Below, piece after piece: positions 34,469-42,235 of a DNA stretch of 64,000 nt. This stretch comes from an uncultured Oscillospiraceae bacterium (GTDB taxonomy: Bacteria > Bacillota > Clostridia > Oscillospirales > Acutalibacteraceae): positions 1 through 64,000 of the forward strand of contig URQB01000001.1 of NCBI GenBank assembly GCA_900549825.1, in the 5' to 3' direction. The notes under the pieces are model-generated. The model did not search any database. It was given only the letters and a program-made list of their open reading frames with translations, and was not told where the DNA came from. A program made the translations under genes and the position numbers. How positions within the stretch are numbered: position 1 is the stretch's first letter; the number at the start of each line of letters is the position of its first letter.

Positions 34469-34829
34469 AATTTTAATTCACGGGTTGCGTATTTTCGCCT
34501 TTCATGGCGTCAATCCGGAGGAAAAAGAAGACGGGCAGCTCTTTATTGTTGACCTGACGGCATCTCTGGATTTACAGCATGCCTGTGAAACCGACGGCTT
34601 GGAAAATACCGTAAGCTATGCCAAAATAATAAAAACCATACGCCGTGTGATGCAGGCCGGCAAAAACGATCTGCTGGAGTTTACCGCACAGCAGGTGATC
34701 GACGCTGTTTTCGCGGAGTATCCGCCGGTCCGGCAAATTGAAATCAGATTGAAAAAACCGGACGCGCCCATCCGGGCGGATTTTGATTACGTCGCGGTTG
34801 AATTGACAAGGGGGAGAAAACAAGCATGA
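34461..34829 (+). CDS. folB: Dihydroneopterin aldolase
   Basis: 122 aa. Converts dihydroneopterin to 6-hydroxymethyl-dihydropterin. Typical start MDKILIHGLRIFAFHGVNPEEKE and catalytic lysine in IRLKKPDAPI. The start at 34461 overlaps the folP stop by 8 nt and has AAAGGAG upstream; it overlaps folK by 4 nt. It is the usual length for a monofunctional enzyme. Confidence 0.94.
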   Translation: MDKILIHGLRIFAFHGVNPEEKEDGQLFIVDLTASLDLQHACETDGLENTVSYAKIIKTIRRVMQAGKNDLLEFTAQQVIDAVFAEYPPVRQIEIRLKKPDAPIRADFDYVAVELTRGRKQA

Positions 34830-35317
34830 ATACGGCGATTATCGGCATGGGTACTAACCTGGGCGACCGGTTGGACAACCTGAACCGCGCAGTTCAGGCC
34901 CTGAAACGGCTGCCGCGCACGAAGGTGGCCGGAGCTTCCCACCTATATGAAACACAGCCGGTCGGCTATCTGGAGCAAGGGCCGTTTTTAAACGCAAACC
35001 TGATGGTGGAAACGGATTTATCCCCCATGGCCCTGTTGGGCGGCTGCCTTGGCATTGAGGCCGCATTCGGCCGGGAGCGTACCATTCCAAACGGGCCGCG
35101 GGTGCTGGACCTCGACCTGCTGCTCTATGAAGGAATGCGGTCAGATTCCTTTGAACTGACGCTTCCGCATCCGCGGATTTTGGAACGGGCGTTTGTCATG
35201 GTTCCGATGATGGACCTGTATCCCTCCGGCCGCGCGCCCGGCCTTTATTTCGCACCGCATCTCAAAGAGATCGGCACAGCTGGTGTAGAGCGGTTTGAGG
35301 CGGAGCTGATCCTGTAA
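34826..35317 (+). CDS. folK: HPPK (6-hydroxymethyl-dihydropterin pyrophosphokinase)
   Basis: 163 aa. Transfers pyrophosphate from ATP to the pterin before FolP. Seen: GMGTNLGDRLDNL, YETQPVGYLEQGPFLN, the FGRERTIPNGPRVLDLDLLLY signature with the two metal-binding Asp, and LPHPRILERAFVMVPM. It overlaps folB by 4 nt. It is the last gene of the operon, followed by a terminator. No p-aminobenzoate or dihydrofolate synthase/reductase gene is in this cluster. Confidence 0.95.
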   Translation: MNTAIIGMGTNLGDRLDNLNRAVQALKRLPRTKVAGASHLYETQPVGYLEQGPFLNANLMVETDLSPMALLGGCLGIEAAFGRERTIPNGPRVLDLDLLLYEGMRSDSFELTLPHPRILERAFVMVPMMDLYPSGRAPGLYFAPHLKEIGTAGVERFEAELIL

Positions 35318-35341
35318 ACGGAAACTGCATCGGGATACATA

Positions 35342-35376
35342 AACCGGGAGCCGTGTAGAAACGGTTCCTGGTTTTT
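35342..35376 (+). terminator. fol operon terminator
   Basis: AACCGGGAGCCGT (35342-35354) pairs with ACGGTTCCTGGTT (two G-T wobbles) and is followed by TTT. Confidence 0.8.
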
Positions 35377-35458
35377 GAATAATAGCAGCAATGTTAAAAT
35401 GCCTTCTGAATCCAGCCAACTAAACTGTGCAAATCTCTTTTTTGTAAGAAAATGGAAC

Positions 35459-35487
35459 TTACATTTGGGACCAAAATATGCTATCAT
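35459..35487 (+). promoter_or_regulatory. Promoter upstream of the inserted element and carD
   Basis: TTACAT (35459-35464), a 17-bp spacer and TATCAT (35482-35487). It is the only good promoter between folK and carD, and it sits 5' of the element at 35524-35766, so the carD leader would be about 330 nt. Confidence 0.6.
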
Positions 35488-35523
35488 AAAAATAAATCAA
35501 CGTGCCGTTTGCCGCGCAAAACG

Positions 35524-35766
35524 TAGCATCGGTAAACAAGGGGCACCAGCGCCGCCCGGCAGGCGCAAAGCCACATTTGCCGCGTTCTCGGCCTTGCAAA
35601 CCTGCCCCTGCGGGCGCCGGAGCGGTCCTTTGGCGTTTTGGGGCAATGCCGGAGCATTTGGCAAGGCAGACGACGACGCCTTCCTTGCGGAAGGCGAGGA
35701 GGATACCGCCGGCGGAGGCCTCGGCATTGTCCTCAAAACCGTTGTTGCCCCTGTTCACCGATGCTA
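35524..35766. mobile_element. MITE-like element with TA-bounded terminal inverted repeats
   Basis: 243 bp. The ends are TAGCATCGGTAAACAAGGGG and, on the other strand, TAGCATCGGTGAACAGGGG, inverted repeats of about 22 bp with one substitution and one indel. Both ends start in TA, the target duplicated by Tc1/mariner-IS630 transposases. The inside is very GC-rich with further short hairpins and encodes no transposase. An open minus-strand frame runs through it but matches nothing I know. It separates the carD promoter from carD. Confidence 0.65.
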
Positions 35767-35827
35767 AGTCCAGTTGAGTCAGACAATACGTTTTTCTTTT
35801 GAATGAAAGCGAAAAGCTGGTGAGAAA

Positions 35828-36349
35828 ATGTTCCAGAAAGACGATATGGTTCGCTATGGCGCACACAGCGTGTGCAGGGTTGTGGACATCACTGTGAAAG
35901 ATTTTAACGGCGCCGCGGTTGAATATTATGTGCTGAGGCCTGTCTATAACGATACCAGCACGATCTACGTCCCCGCGCACAACCAGGCCCTGACCGAAAA
36001 AATGCGCAAGGTCTTATCCGAGGGAGAGATTCAGGCGCTGATCCATGCGATGCCGCATGAGGAATCCATATGGATCGATGATGAGGAGGCCCGCAGGGAA
36101 CGATATCGGGAAATTCTTGCAGGCGGAGACAGGGCCGAGCTGATCCGGATGATCAAGGCGCTGTACCACCATCAGTGCGAGCAGCAGGCGAAGGGCCGGA
36201 GGCTGCATATGTCGGACGACCGTTTTTTCAAGGAAGCGGAAAAGATGCTCCATGAGGAATTTGCCCTGGTGCTGGGCATTCCCAAAGAGCAGGTGCTCTC
36301 CTATATTCTGGAGCAGCTGCAGACGGAGGGGCAGCAGGACTGTGGATAA
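35828..36349 (+). CDS. CarD/CdnL family RNA-polymerase-binding regulator
   Basis: 173 aa. The N-terminal Tudor-like RNA-polymerase interaction domain reads MFQKDDMVRYGAHSVCRVVDI and ends near YYVLRPVYNDTSTIYVPAHN (about 1-55). A helical C-terminal domain follows (60-170). CarD proteins bind the polymerase beta subunit and stabilise open complexes at rRNA and other promoters. The usual Trp that wedges into the bubble edge is not obvious at the expected site; W79 (SIWIDDEEA) is a candidate. It is monocistronic behind the inserted element. Confidence 0.85.
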   Translation: MFQKDDMVRYGAHSVCRVVDITVKDFNGAAVEYYVLRPVYNDTSTIYVPAHNQALTEKMRKVLSEGEIQALIHAMPHEESIWIDDEEARRERYREILAGGDRAELIRMIKALYHHQCEQQAKGRRLHMSDDRFFKEAEKMLHEEFALVLGIPKEQVLSYILEQLQTEGQQDCG

Positions 36350-36392
36350 CCAGCTTATCTGTGCCTATTCATCGCAGCTCAGGACCTCCTTT

Positions 36393-36647
36393 CTATACTA
36401 ATGGACCGCTTTGAGCAAGGCCTGCCGGTTTACCGTGCCCTGCTTTTGACGGACTGCTTCTTTGTCCAGCGGCAGGAGCGCTATGCTCCTCCATATCATC
36501 CTTCTGGATGCATGTTGCGCTGCTGCAGCATGCGGCCGCAGCAAGTACCATAATGGCGGTAGACGCGCGGCAGCAGGCAGGTCCGCTCATAATAGCGCGG
36601 ATGTCCGCGGACAATCCATATTTTTGGCTCCCTTCTGCAATGGTCAT
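36393..36647 (-). pseudogene. Broken MerR-family regulator
   Basis: From ATG 36647 (ribosome site GGAGAT) the frame reads MTIAEGSQKYGLSADI, the start of the MerR winged helix. It then needs a shift to the next frame, which reads RYYERTCLLPRVYRHYG, the conserved RYYE wing segment. After that no MerR-like sequence continues, and the distal part contains stops in the matching frame. The unshifted frame runs on as Ala/Cys-rich nonsense to 36393. The promoter and ribosome site are intact, so the break looks recent. Relatives with this N-terminus (AdhR-like) respond to aldehydes. Confidence 0.65.
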
Positions 36648-36677
36648 TCAGATACATCTCCGATCCTTTTCCGCGTC

Positions 36678-36708
36678 ATTGTAGCACCTGGAGCAGACTC
36701 CAAGTCAA
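36678..36708 (-). promoter_or_regulatory. MerR-type promoter with 19-bp spacer and palindrome
   Basis: Minus strand: TTGACT (36708-36703), a 19-bp spacer and TACAAT (36683-36678). The spacer carries CTTGGAG-TCTG-CTCCAGG, the over-long, dyad-containing spacer that MerR proteins untwist. It faces the broken merR gene, consistent with former autoregulation. Confidence 0.75.
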
Positions 36709-36769
36709 CCCCTTCGATCAAAATCCTTTCATTTCCGGCACCAAAATGCGTTCATCCGTATGGGAAACA

Positions 36770-36804
36770 GGCAGCGGCACCCACAACTTGTGGGTGCCGC
36801 TGCC
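36770..36804. repeat. 35-bp near-perfect palindrome after degV
   Basis: Seventeen-base arms (36770-36786 and 36788-36804) around a single C, core GGCAGCGGCACCCACAA. There is no T tract on either side, so it is a weak terminator candidate for degV. It may be a repeat unit or a transcript-stabilising hairpin. Confidence 0.5.
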
Positions 36805-36864
36805 AATTCGTATTGGGCGGGACCTGCAACAGAAAAATACGGAGAAACGACGCCCCCGCTGCTC

Positions 36865-37734
36865 TTATTCCGCCTTTCCGCCTTTGAAAACCACGGCGAC
36901 CGCCGCCCGACCGTTTCCGTACACCGTCGACGCCCCCATCTGGCAGACTGCCTCCGGCGGATAGCCCAGCGCCGCCTCAAGCGTTTCGGCGGCCTCCTTC
37001 GCTTCTTTTTCCCGTTTTGCATAAGTGATATAATAGGGAGACCGTGTTTCAAAAATCGCCCGGCGGCAGTATTCCACAAATTTCGTAAAGGTATTCTGCG
37101 CCCCGTAGGTGCCCTCCAATGGCTCCATTGCACCCTGCGACACACGGATGATCGGGAATGCCCGCGTGATCTCAATTGCAATAGAGCGCATTAGCTCAAA
37201 TGCCCCGTTGACGGGAACATACCGCATGCTGAATGAAGTGATATACAGCTCGATCTGCTCGAACCACTCCTCCAAAAAGGCAAGAATATCTGCACACGAC
37301 GTGCCTTCGCCCGCCCTCTGCGCCGCCTGCAGCACCGCCGCGCCGAACGCGATGGAATACGTTTTGGAGTCGATGACATGGATGCGCATCTGTTCATCCG
37401 GATGCTGTTCAAAAAAGAGTGTCCGGGCGAGATCCGCCGTCTGCCAAGTCGTCATAAACGTGCTGCCCGCCGTAACGGCAATCACATCCGTATAACCATG
37501 CCGGCGCGCCTTCTCATACCGGTCGAGATAGACGGCGGCCGGGATCTGCACGGCTGTCATTTTTTCGTGCTCAGGCATCATCTCATAAAATTCTCCATTG
37601 GTAAAATCAATACCTTCGTAGCAGGGCTTGCCGTCGATCTGAAAAAGAACCGGCAGCAGTTCAATGTCGTACCGCTCCGCGTCCTCCACGGAGAGATCGC
37701 TGCTCGTATCGGTGATGATGCGAATTTTGTCCAT
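36865..37734 (-). CDS. DegV family fatty-acid-binding protein
   Basis: 289 aa, cytoplasmic. IRIITDTSSDLS at the N-terminus, VIAVTAGSTFMTTWQTA with the Thr/Ser-Gly loop, and FSMRYVPVNGAF fit the two-domain DegV fold that holds a fatty acid. Relatives (FakB) hand bound fatty acid to the kinase FakA; no fakA lies nearby. The start is the ATG at 37734. The next gene upstream on this strand, trmL, ends 51 nt before this ATG, so co-transcription is possible. Confidence 0.9.
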   Translation of the reverse strand: MDKIRIITDTSSDLSVEDAERYDIELLPVLFQIDGKPCYEGIDFTNGEFYEMMPEHEKMTAVQIPAAVYLDRYEKARRHGYTDVIAVTAGSTFMTTWQTADLARTLFFEQHPDEQMRIHVIDSKTYSIAFGAAVLQAAQRAGEGTSCADILAFLEEWFEQIELYITSFSMRYVPVNGAFELMRSIAIEITRAFPIIRVSQGAMEPLEGTYGAQNTFTKFVEYCRRAIFETRSPYYITYAKREKEAKEAAETLEAALGYPPEAVCQMGASTVYGNGRAAVAVVFKGGKAE

Positions 37735-37785
37735 ATGGGTTCCCGTCCTTTCTGTTTGGTGTGCGGTCTTTCCCACGGCCTGTAG

Positions 37786-38286
37786 TTAGTCTTCCCAGCA
37801 ATACTGCGTCAGCTTCCCCTCCCATTGCAAATCAGGAAAATCCCACTGCCGCAGCGCTTCATACACGCCGATCGCCACGGAATTCGAGAGGTTCAGGCTG
37901 CGCAGGCCTTTTCGCATAGGCAGGCGCACACAGCTCTCCGAATGCTCGTGCAAAAGCGCTTCCGGCAGGCCCTTTGTCTCTTTGCCGAAGACGAGGTAAG
38001 CACCGTCCGGGTAGCTGACATCGCTGTAGCGATTTTTTGCCTTTGTCGAGAAATAGTAAAAAGGCCCGCTGTTTTTTTGGAAAAAGTCCGCAAGGCTGCC
38101 GTAATACGTGATATCCAGCAGGGGCCAGTAATCGAGCCCGGCACGCTTGAGCTTTTTGTCGTCTATTTTGAAGCCCATCGGGCCGACCAGATGGAGACGA
38201 GCGCCGGTCGCAGCGCAGGTACGGGCGACATTGCCGGTATTCTGCGGAATTTCCGGCTCGACGAGCACAATATTTAAGGAAGCCAT
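37786..38286 (-). CDS. trmL: tRNA (cytidine/uridine-34-2'-O-)methyltransferase TrmL
   Basis: 166 aa. A SPOUT (trefoil-knot) methyltransferase that methylates the wobble ribose of tRNA-Leu isoacceptors. Seen: LNIVLVEPEIPQNTGNVARTC at the N-terminus, YLVFGKETKGLPEALL and the C-terminal knot LPMRKGLRSLNLSNSVAIGVYEALRQ. Length and motifs fit the family. Confidence 0.94.
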   Translation of the reverse strand: MASLNIVLVEPEIPQNTGNVARTCAATGARLHLVGPMGFKIDDKKLKRAGLDYWPLLDITYYGSLADFFQKNSGPFYYFSTKAKNRYSDVSYPDGAYLVFGKETKGLPEALLHEHSESCVRLPMRKGLRSLNLSNSVAIGVYEALRQWDFPDLQWEGKLTQYCWED

Positions 38287-38324
38287 TTCTTTCTCATTTC
38301 CTTCCGGATCGTTTTAGACGCACC

Positions 38325-39173
38325 TTACAGGCCCAGTGCATGAATAAAATCGGGCAGGCCCTCTTCAAAATTGACGCCGAAGCGCAGATCCGTCCCCGCC
38401 GCCTTTGTCCGCAGGATACTGCCGCAGGTAAGGCTTACCGCAACGCGAGCGGATTCCTCCAGAGACCGGCCGCGCATCCGCGCCGCAAGCAGCGCGCTGG
38501 CAAACACATCACCGGTTCCATGGTAAAACCCCTCAACCTTTGGGGAAAATACATAATGCGGCGCATTGTCTCCAAGGGTGAGGCTTGCCGCGCCATACTG
38601 CCTTTCATCAAACCATACGCCCGTGAGCACCGCCTGTTTCGCGCCGAGCGATAAGAGCCCGTGCAGCAGGCGCTCAATGTAAGCCTTGTCATACGGGCCT
38701 TCCTGATAAGTTTCCCCTGTGAGCATAGCAGCCTCTGTAATATTGGGCACAAGCAGATCTGCATGCGTGCACAGGCCCTTCATCTCCTCCACAAAGGGTG
38801 GCTCAAAGGTCTTGTAAAGCTTTCCTCCGTCGGCCATGGCTGGATCGACAAGGACGAGCGTATCCTCTGAACGAAACATCCCGATAAAGTCCCGGACGAT
38901 CGCAACCTGCGCAAAGGAGCCGAGATAGCCGCTGTAGACGGCATCAAAATGGAGGCCCAAGCTCCTCCAGTGCGCCATGATCGGGCGCATGTCGGCAGTG
39001 AGATCGCGGTAGGTGAAATCCGTAAAGCCGCCGGTATGAGTGGAGAGCACCGCCGTGGGGATGACGGCCGCCTCGATTCCCGCAGCGGATAAAATCGGCA
39101 GGGCCACCGTCAGGGAGCACTTTCCAAAGCAGGAGATGTCATGAATAGCTGCGGCCCGTTTCTGGTGTTCCAT
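38325..39173 (-). CDS. Pyridoxamine/pyridoxal kinase (ribokinase superfamily)
   Basis: 282 aa. Phosphorylates B6 vitamers. Seen: AAIHDISCFGKCSLTVALPILSAAG, STHTGGFTDFTYRDLT, VDPAMADGGKLY, LLVPNITEAAMLTG and the anion-hole/catalytic segment YHGTGDVFASALLA. PdxY or clostridial PdxK types are both possible. The start is the ATG at 39173. Its likely promoter lies about 390 bp upstream, on the far side of the 91-bp repeat array, giving an unusually long leader. PLP made here would serve GlyA and the MocR regulator. Confidence 0.9.
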   Translation of the reverse strand: MEHQKRAAAIHDISCFGKCSLTVALPILSAAGIEAAVIPTAVLSTHTGGFTDFTYRDLTADMRPIMAHWRSLGLHFDAVYSGYLGSFAQVAIVRDFIGMFRSEDTLVLVDPAMADGGKLYKTFEPPFVEEMKGLCTHADLLVPNITEAAMLTGETYQEGPYDKAYIERLLHGLLSLGAKQAVLTGVWFDERQYGAASLTLGDNAPHYVFSPKVEGFYHGTGDVFASALLAARMRGRSLEESARVAVSLTCGSILRTKAAGTDLRFGVNFEEGLPDFIHALGL

Positions 39174-39329
39174 ATGAAGTACATCTCCCTTCTCACTGGT
39201 CAGCACGAAAAGTCGGCGGGGCTTCCGAATGGTCTTGCCCGCAGCGTCCGTCTGCTTATTGTTGTATCATACACGCTTCGGCGCAATGTGCAGCAACGCT
39301 GCAGGGCGTAAGCCCAAATCAAAGATACC

Positions 39330-39568
39330 ATGTTCTCCGAAGCTCTTGGAATCTTTGATTCCTTAGAGATTCGTGAGGTTATTCAGCGGAGAACCGAAGC
39401 GCAGAGCGGTTCGACCGCCAATGTTCTCCGAAGCGCTTGGAATCTTTGATTCCTTAGAGAATCGTGAGGTTATTCAGCGGAGAACCGAAGCGCAGCACGG
39501 TTCGACCGCCAATGTTCTCCGAAGCGCTTGGAATCTTTGATTCCTTAGAGATTCGTGAGGTTATTATA
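39330..39568 (-). repeat. 91-bp tandem repeat array A (two full units plus a partial)
   Basis: Units start at 39330, 39421 and 39512 with an exact 91-bp period and nearly identical sequence; the third stops after 57 bp. Each unit contains GGAATC-AAA-GATTCC, CGGT-CGA-ACCG and GTTCTCCG/CGGAGAAC hairpins. The right edge reads TATAATAACCTCACG on the minus strand, and TTTTCA lies 17 bp before that TATAAT. Minus-strand transcription would therefore run through the array into the pyridoxamine kinase gene. The same element, with the same edge, is at 46996-47143. Confidence 0.85.
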
Positions 39569-39709
39569 CCATCCTATCATCTGTTTGAAAACCAAAAACT
39601 GCTTTTTTTCAGATTGTTTGAAAATTTTGCACTGCAAAATCTGTCATCAATATCTCTCTTTCGCGCAGACATACTAGAAGTGAATCCAAAAAAGATGGAG
39701 GCGAAAAAA

Positions 39710-39895
39710 ATGCATACCAATAAGTCAACTATCGCAAGGGGCATCGGCATCGCGATGGCAGTCGGCGGCGCGACAGCGATGCTCGGCAGCACAATGATGG
39801 GTTCCTCCGCGAAACGCCATGCCAAGCGCAATATGAATAAGGCGGTCAAGGCGGTCGGCGATATTGTGGGCGGCATCCAGTCTGCAATCAAATAA
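39710..39895 (+). CDS. Small glycine/alanine-rich protein of unknown function
   Basis: 61 aa, ATG 39710 with GGAGG 8 nt upstream; an in-frame ATG at 39695 overlaps that site. A moderately hydrophobic helix (RGIGIAMAVGGATAMLGSTMMG, about 9-30) precedes a basic amphipathic helix (SAKRHAKRNMNKAVKAVGDIVGGIQSAI). The pattern recalls YtxH-like small membrane-associated proteins but is too short to assign. A GCCGTCCCG/CGGGACGGC hairpin follows at 39910-39946, without a T tract. Confidence 0.7.
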   Translation: MHTNKSTIARGIGIAMAVGGATAMLGSTMMGSSAKRHAKRNMNKAVKAVGDIVGGIQSAIK

Positions 39896-39990
39896 ACAAG
39901 ACAAAATGCGCCGTCCCGATGGCGTTCTTCCCCGCCGCGGGACGGCCTGCTTCCGAAAATTACAAACCCATTACAAATATGTTGAAACAG

Positions 39991-40019
39991 TTGCCGGGCT
40001 GATCGGCCCATCATATAAT
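39991..40019 (+). promoter_or_regulatory. Promoter of the polysaccharide deacetylase gene
   Basis: TTGCCG (39991-39996), a 17-bp spacer and TATAAT (40014-40019), 55 bp before the ATG. Confidence 0.6.
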
Positions 40020-40074
40020 GAGAGTTGACCGGCGGCCCGAAATCCGACCCGGGGGGAAGAAAAGGAGCGATTAC

Positions 40075-41154
40075 ATGATCCGTTTATGCAAAAAATCCAT
40101 CAGTATCATTCTGGCCGTGCTGCTCTGCCTGCCGCTTGCCGCCTGCTCGAGACAGAAGACAGGGGAAACAAATCCCCCGTCATCCGCCGCGCAGGAGGGG
40201 ACGAATGCGCGGGAACCAAGCGTCACGCTGCCGGAAGCTGCTTCCCATACGCAGGAGCCTTTGTCATCCGTACCCTCTTCCGCGCAGTCGGAGTCCATCA
40301 CATCCTCCGGCGGCAACAGCGCCGAACCGGCGCAGGCGCAGCCGATCAAGCGCGAGAGCATTACCGGTGCGGCAAAGGAAAACGCGGGAACCTACACGGG
40401 CTTTTCCCCTCTCCCCGCCGTCACCTTCAAGGTGACAGACCCGGAGAATACGCGGGGACTTTCGACAAAGGGCGTGGGCTATGGCTACGGCGTGGCGAAA
40501 AACGGGAAGCCGCACGATATTTCGGTCAATAATCAGAAGCTTTTCGACAAATACCACGCGCTTGCACTTGATACCAAGTCCTCTGAAAAGGTGCTGTACC
40601 TGACCTTCGACTGCGGATACGAAAATGGCTATACCGCCAAAATTCTTGACGTGTTGAAAGAGAAAAAGGTTCCTGCGGCATTCTTCGTTACAGAGCCGTA
40701 TTTGAAAGACAGCCCGGAGATCGCCGCGCGTATGATCAAGGAGGGCCATATCGTCGGCAACCATTCGAATAATCATCCGGTCTTTCCCAAGATCAGCCGC
40801 ACGAAAATGGCGCAGGAAATCCAGGATTGTGATAACTATCTGCGCGAGCATTTTGGATACAGCGCGCCGTTTTTCCGCTTCCCCACGGGCGAGTATTCCG
40901 ACTGTGCGCTGGAGCTGGTGCAGTCCCTCGGCTATACAAGCGTGTTCTGGTCTGTCGCCTATGGCGATTATGACACCAACAACCAAAAGGGCAAGCAATA
41001 TGCGTTTGATACGGTAACCGCTCGGCTGCATCCGGGAGCCGTTATCCTCCTGCACGCAGTCTCGAAGGACAACGCGGCAGCGCTCGGCGAGATCATCGAC
41101 TGGGCACGGGAGCAGGGATATGTGTTCAAGGCACTGACGGAGTATCAGGGGTAA
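40075..41154 (+). CDS. Polysaccharide deacetylase lipoprotein (PdaA-like)
   Basis: 359 aa. Lipobox LAAC (C24), then a Ser/Glu/Pro-rich linker to about residue 110. The NodB-type domain has TFDCGYENGYT (near 178, catalytic Asp), HSNNHP (metal His pair) and RFPTGEYS. The GYEN form of the first motif and the block VGYGYGVAKNGKPHDISVNN match PdaA-type enzymes that make muramic-delta-lactam in the spore cortex, a signal for germination lysis. Deacetylation of peptidoglycan MurNAc is inferred. The start is the ATG at 40075 behind AAAGGAG. Confidence 0.92.
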   Translation: MIRLCKKSISIILAVLLCLPLAACSRQKTGETNPPSSAAQEGTNAREPSVTLPEAASHTQEPLSSVPSSAQSESITSSGGNSAEPAQAQPIKRESITGAAKENAGTYTGFSPLPAVTFKVTDPENTRGLSTKGVGYGYGVAKNGKPHDISVNNQKLFDKYHALALDTKSSEKVLYLTFDCGYENGYTAKILDVLKEKKVPAAFFVTEPYLKDSPEIAARMIKEGHIVGNHSNNHPVFPKISRTKMAQEIQDCDNYLREHFGYSAPFFRFPTGEYSDCALELVQSLGYTSVFWSVAYGDYDTNNQKGKQYAFDTVTARLHPGAVILLHAVSKDNAAALGEIIDWAREQGYVFKALTEYQG

Positions 41155-41172
41155 TAAATGATATTAATAAAG

Positions 41173-41211
41173 AAAACGCAGGCGTCCTCATTAGAGATGC
41201 CTGCGTTTTTC
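41173..41211. terminator. Bidirectional terminator between convergent genes
   Basis: AAAACGCAGGCGTC pairs with GATGCCTGCGTTTT around a short loop, with T/A tails. It serves the deacetylase (+) and the surface-protein pair (-). Confidence 0.88.
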
Positions 41212-41224
41212 TGCAAAAGTATGA

Positions 41225-42166
41225 TCACCAGGACATATTAAAATCTGAACGAACAACAAGCGTTATATCCGTGGGGAGTGTAATCCCTTCATACTGAATT
41301 GTTGCCGAGATCTTGTCATTCAGAACATAGGAAGCAGATCGCATATTTCCGGTTTTTGCATCTACTACGCAGGTAACGCTGCTACCAGAATAGCTATTAG
41401 AAATATGTTTCATTTCCATGCCTACGTCTTTTGCCATATCAAGCAGAGCACTCGTATCTAAACAGGTAAATACTTTTCCATGTACACAGTTATTTATATT
41501 TGTTACGTTCTTTTCATCATTGAGAACAATCTTTATGGTATACTTTCCATCCTTGAGCGTACGGGTGGCGCTTTTTACTGCAGAAGCCGATAACTGACTG
41601 GACCATGTCTTTCCACTGACTGGAAAGATATTATTCAGATTGCTGCCTTTAGGAAGCGTATCGCCTTCTCCGTCAGGCGATACAGATTTTCCTAACACAT
41701 TCATAGAAAATGTCATCTCATATTTTAGCCCCGGCTTCCCCGTCTTCACCTTATTCGCCGCCGTGTTAAAATAAGAAACGATCTCCGCCTTGCTATTCTG
41801 ATCGGAAGAACCGCCGCCGGAGGGCTTTGTCGTAGTCGTTGCGGAGCCGCCAGAAGGTTTTTTCGCCGTAGTCTGCCCAGAGCTGCTGTTTTTTCCGGTC
41901 GTTCCGTTTGAGCCGCCGCCCGGCGTATTTGCCGTATTGGAATCGGAGCCGTTTGCCGCCTGATCCGTGCCGTCCTGCCCGTCCGCATTCTGTGTTTCAC
42001 CCGGGATGACGGCATCTGCGCCTGCAGCCGTACCGCCTTCTACCGTCGAGGGAGCGTCTGCGTTCGGGTTTGTTGAGGGATCGTCCTGATCCTTGCCGCC
42101 GCACCCTGCAAACAGGGCAGCGATCAGGCACGCGGCCATGAAAACTGCAATCCATTTTCGATCCAT
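41225..42166 (-). CDS. Surface lipoprotein of unknown family (paralogue 1)
   Basis: 313 aa. Lipobox LFAGC (about C22), then a low-complexity linker rich in Gly/Ser/Thr/Asn (about 25-130) and a C-terminal globular domain (about 130-313). That domain shares with the next gene the blocks IVSYFNTAANKVKTGKP, KGSNLNNIFPVSGKTWSSQL, VKSATRTLKDGKYTIKI, HGKVFTCLDTSALLDMA and CVVDAKTGNMRSASY, in the same order. Its fold is probably mostly beta; I do not recognise the family. The start is the ATG at 42166 behind AAAGGA. It lies 69 nt after its paralogue, so the two form an operon. Confidence 0.85.
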   Translation of the reverse strand: MDRKWIAVFMAACLIAALFAGCGGKDQDDPSTNPNADAPSTVEGGTAAGADAVIPGETQNADGQDGTDQAANGSDSNTANTPGGGSNGTTGKNSSSGQTTAKKPSGGSATTTTKPSGGGSSDQNSKAEIVSYFNTAANKVKTGKPGLKYEMTFSMNVLGKSVSPDGEGDTLPKGSNLNNIFPVSGKTWSSQLSASAVKSATRTLKDGKYTIKIVLNDEKNVTNINNCVHGKVFTCLDTSALLDMAKDVGMEMKHISNSYSGSSVTCVVDAKTGNMRSASYVLNDKISATIQYEGITLPTDITLVVRSDFNMSW

Positions 42167-42235
42167 AGAGAAAATCCTTTCTGATTGAAAAATCATTAGG
42201 CTCGTTTGATCCGATTCTCTGCCGCTATGCAGCTG

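Noticed and set aside
35459..35980. Minus-strand open frame through the MITE-like element
   Set aside because: No ribosome site, low-complexity Ala/Pro/Arg content, and it crosses the element's boundaries and the carD start, so it is not a gene.
39330..39568. CRISPR array
   Set aside because: The 91-bp units follow each other with no unique spacers, are too long for CRISPR repeats, and no cas genes are near.
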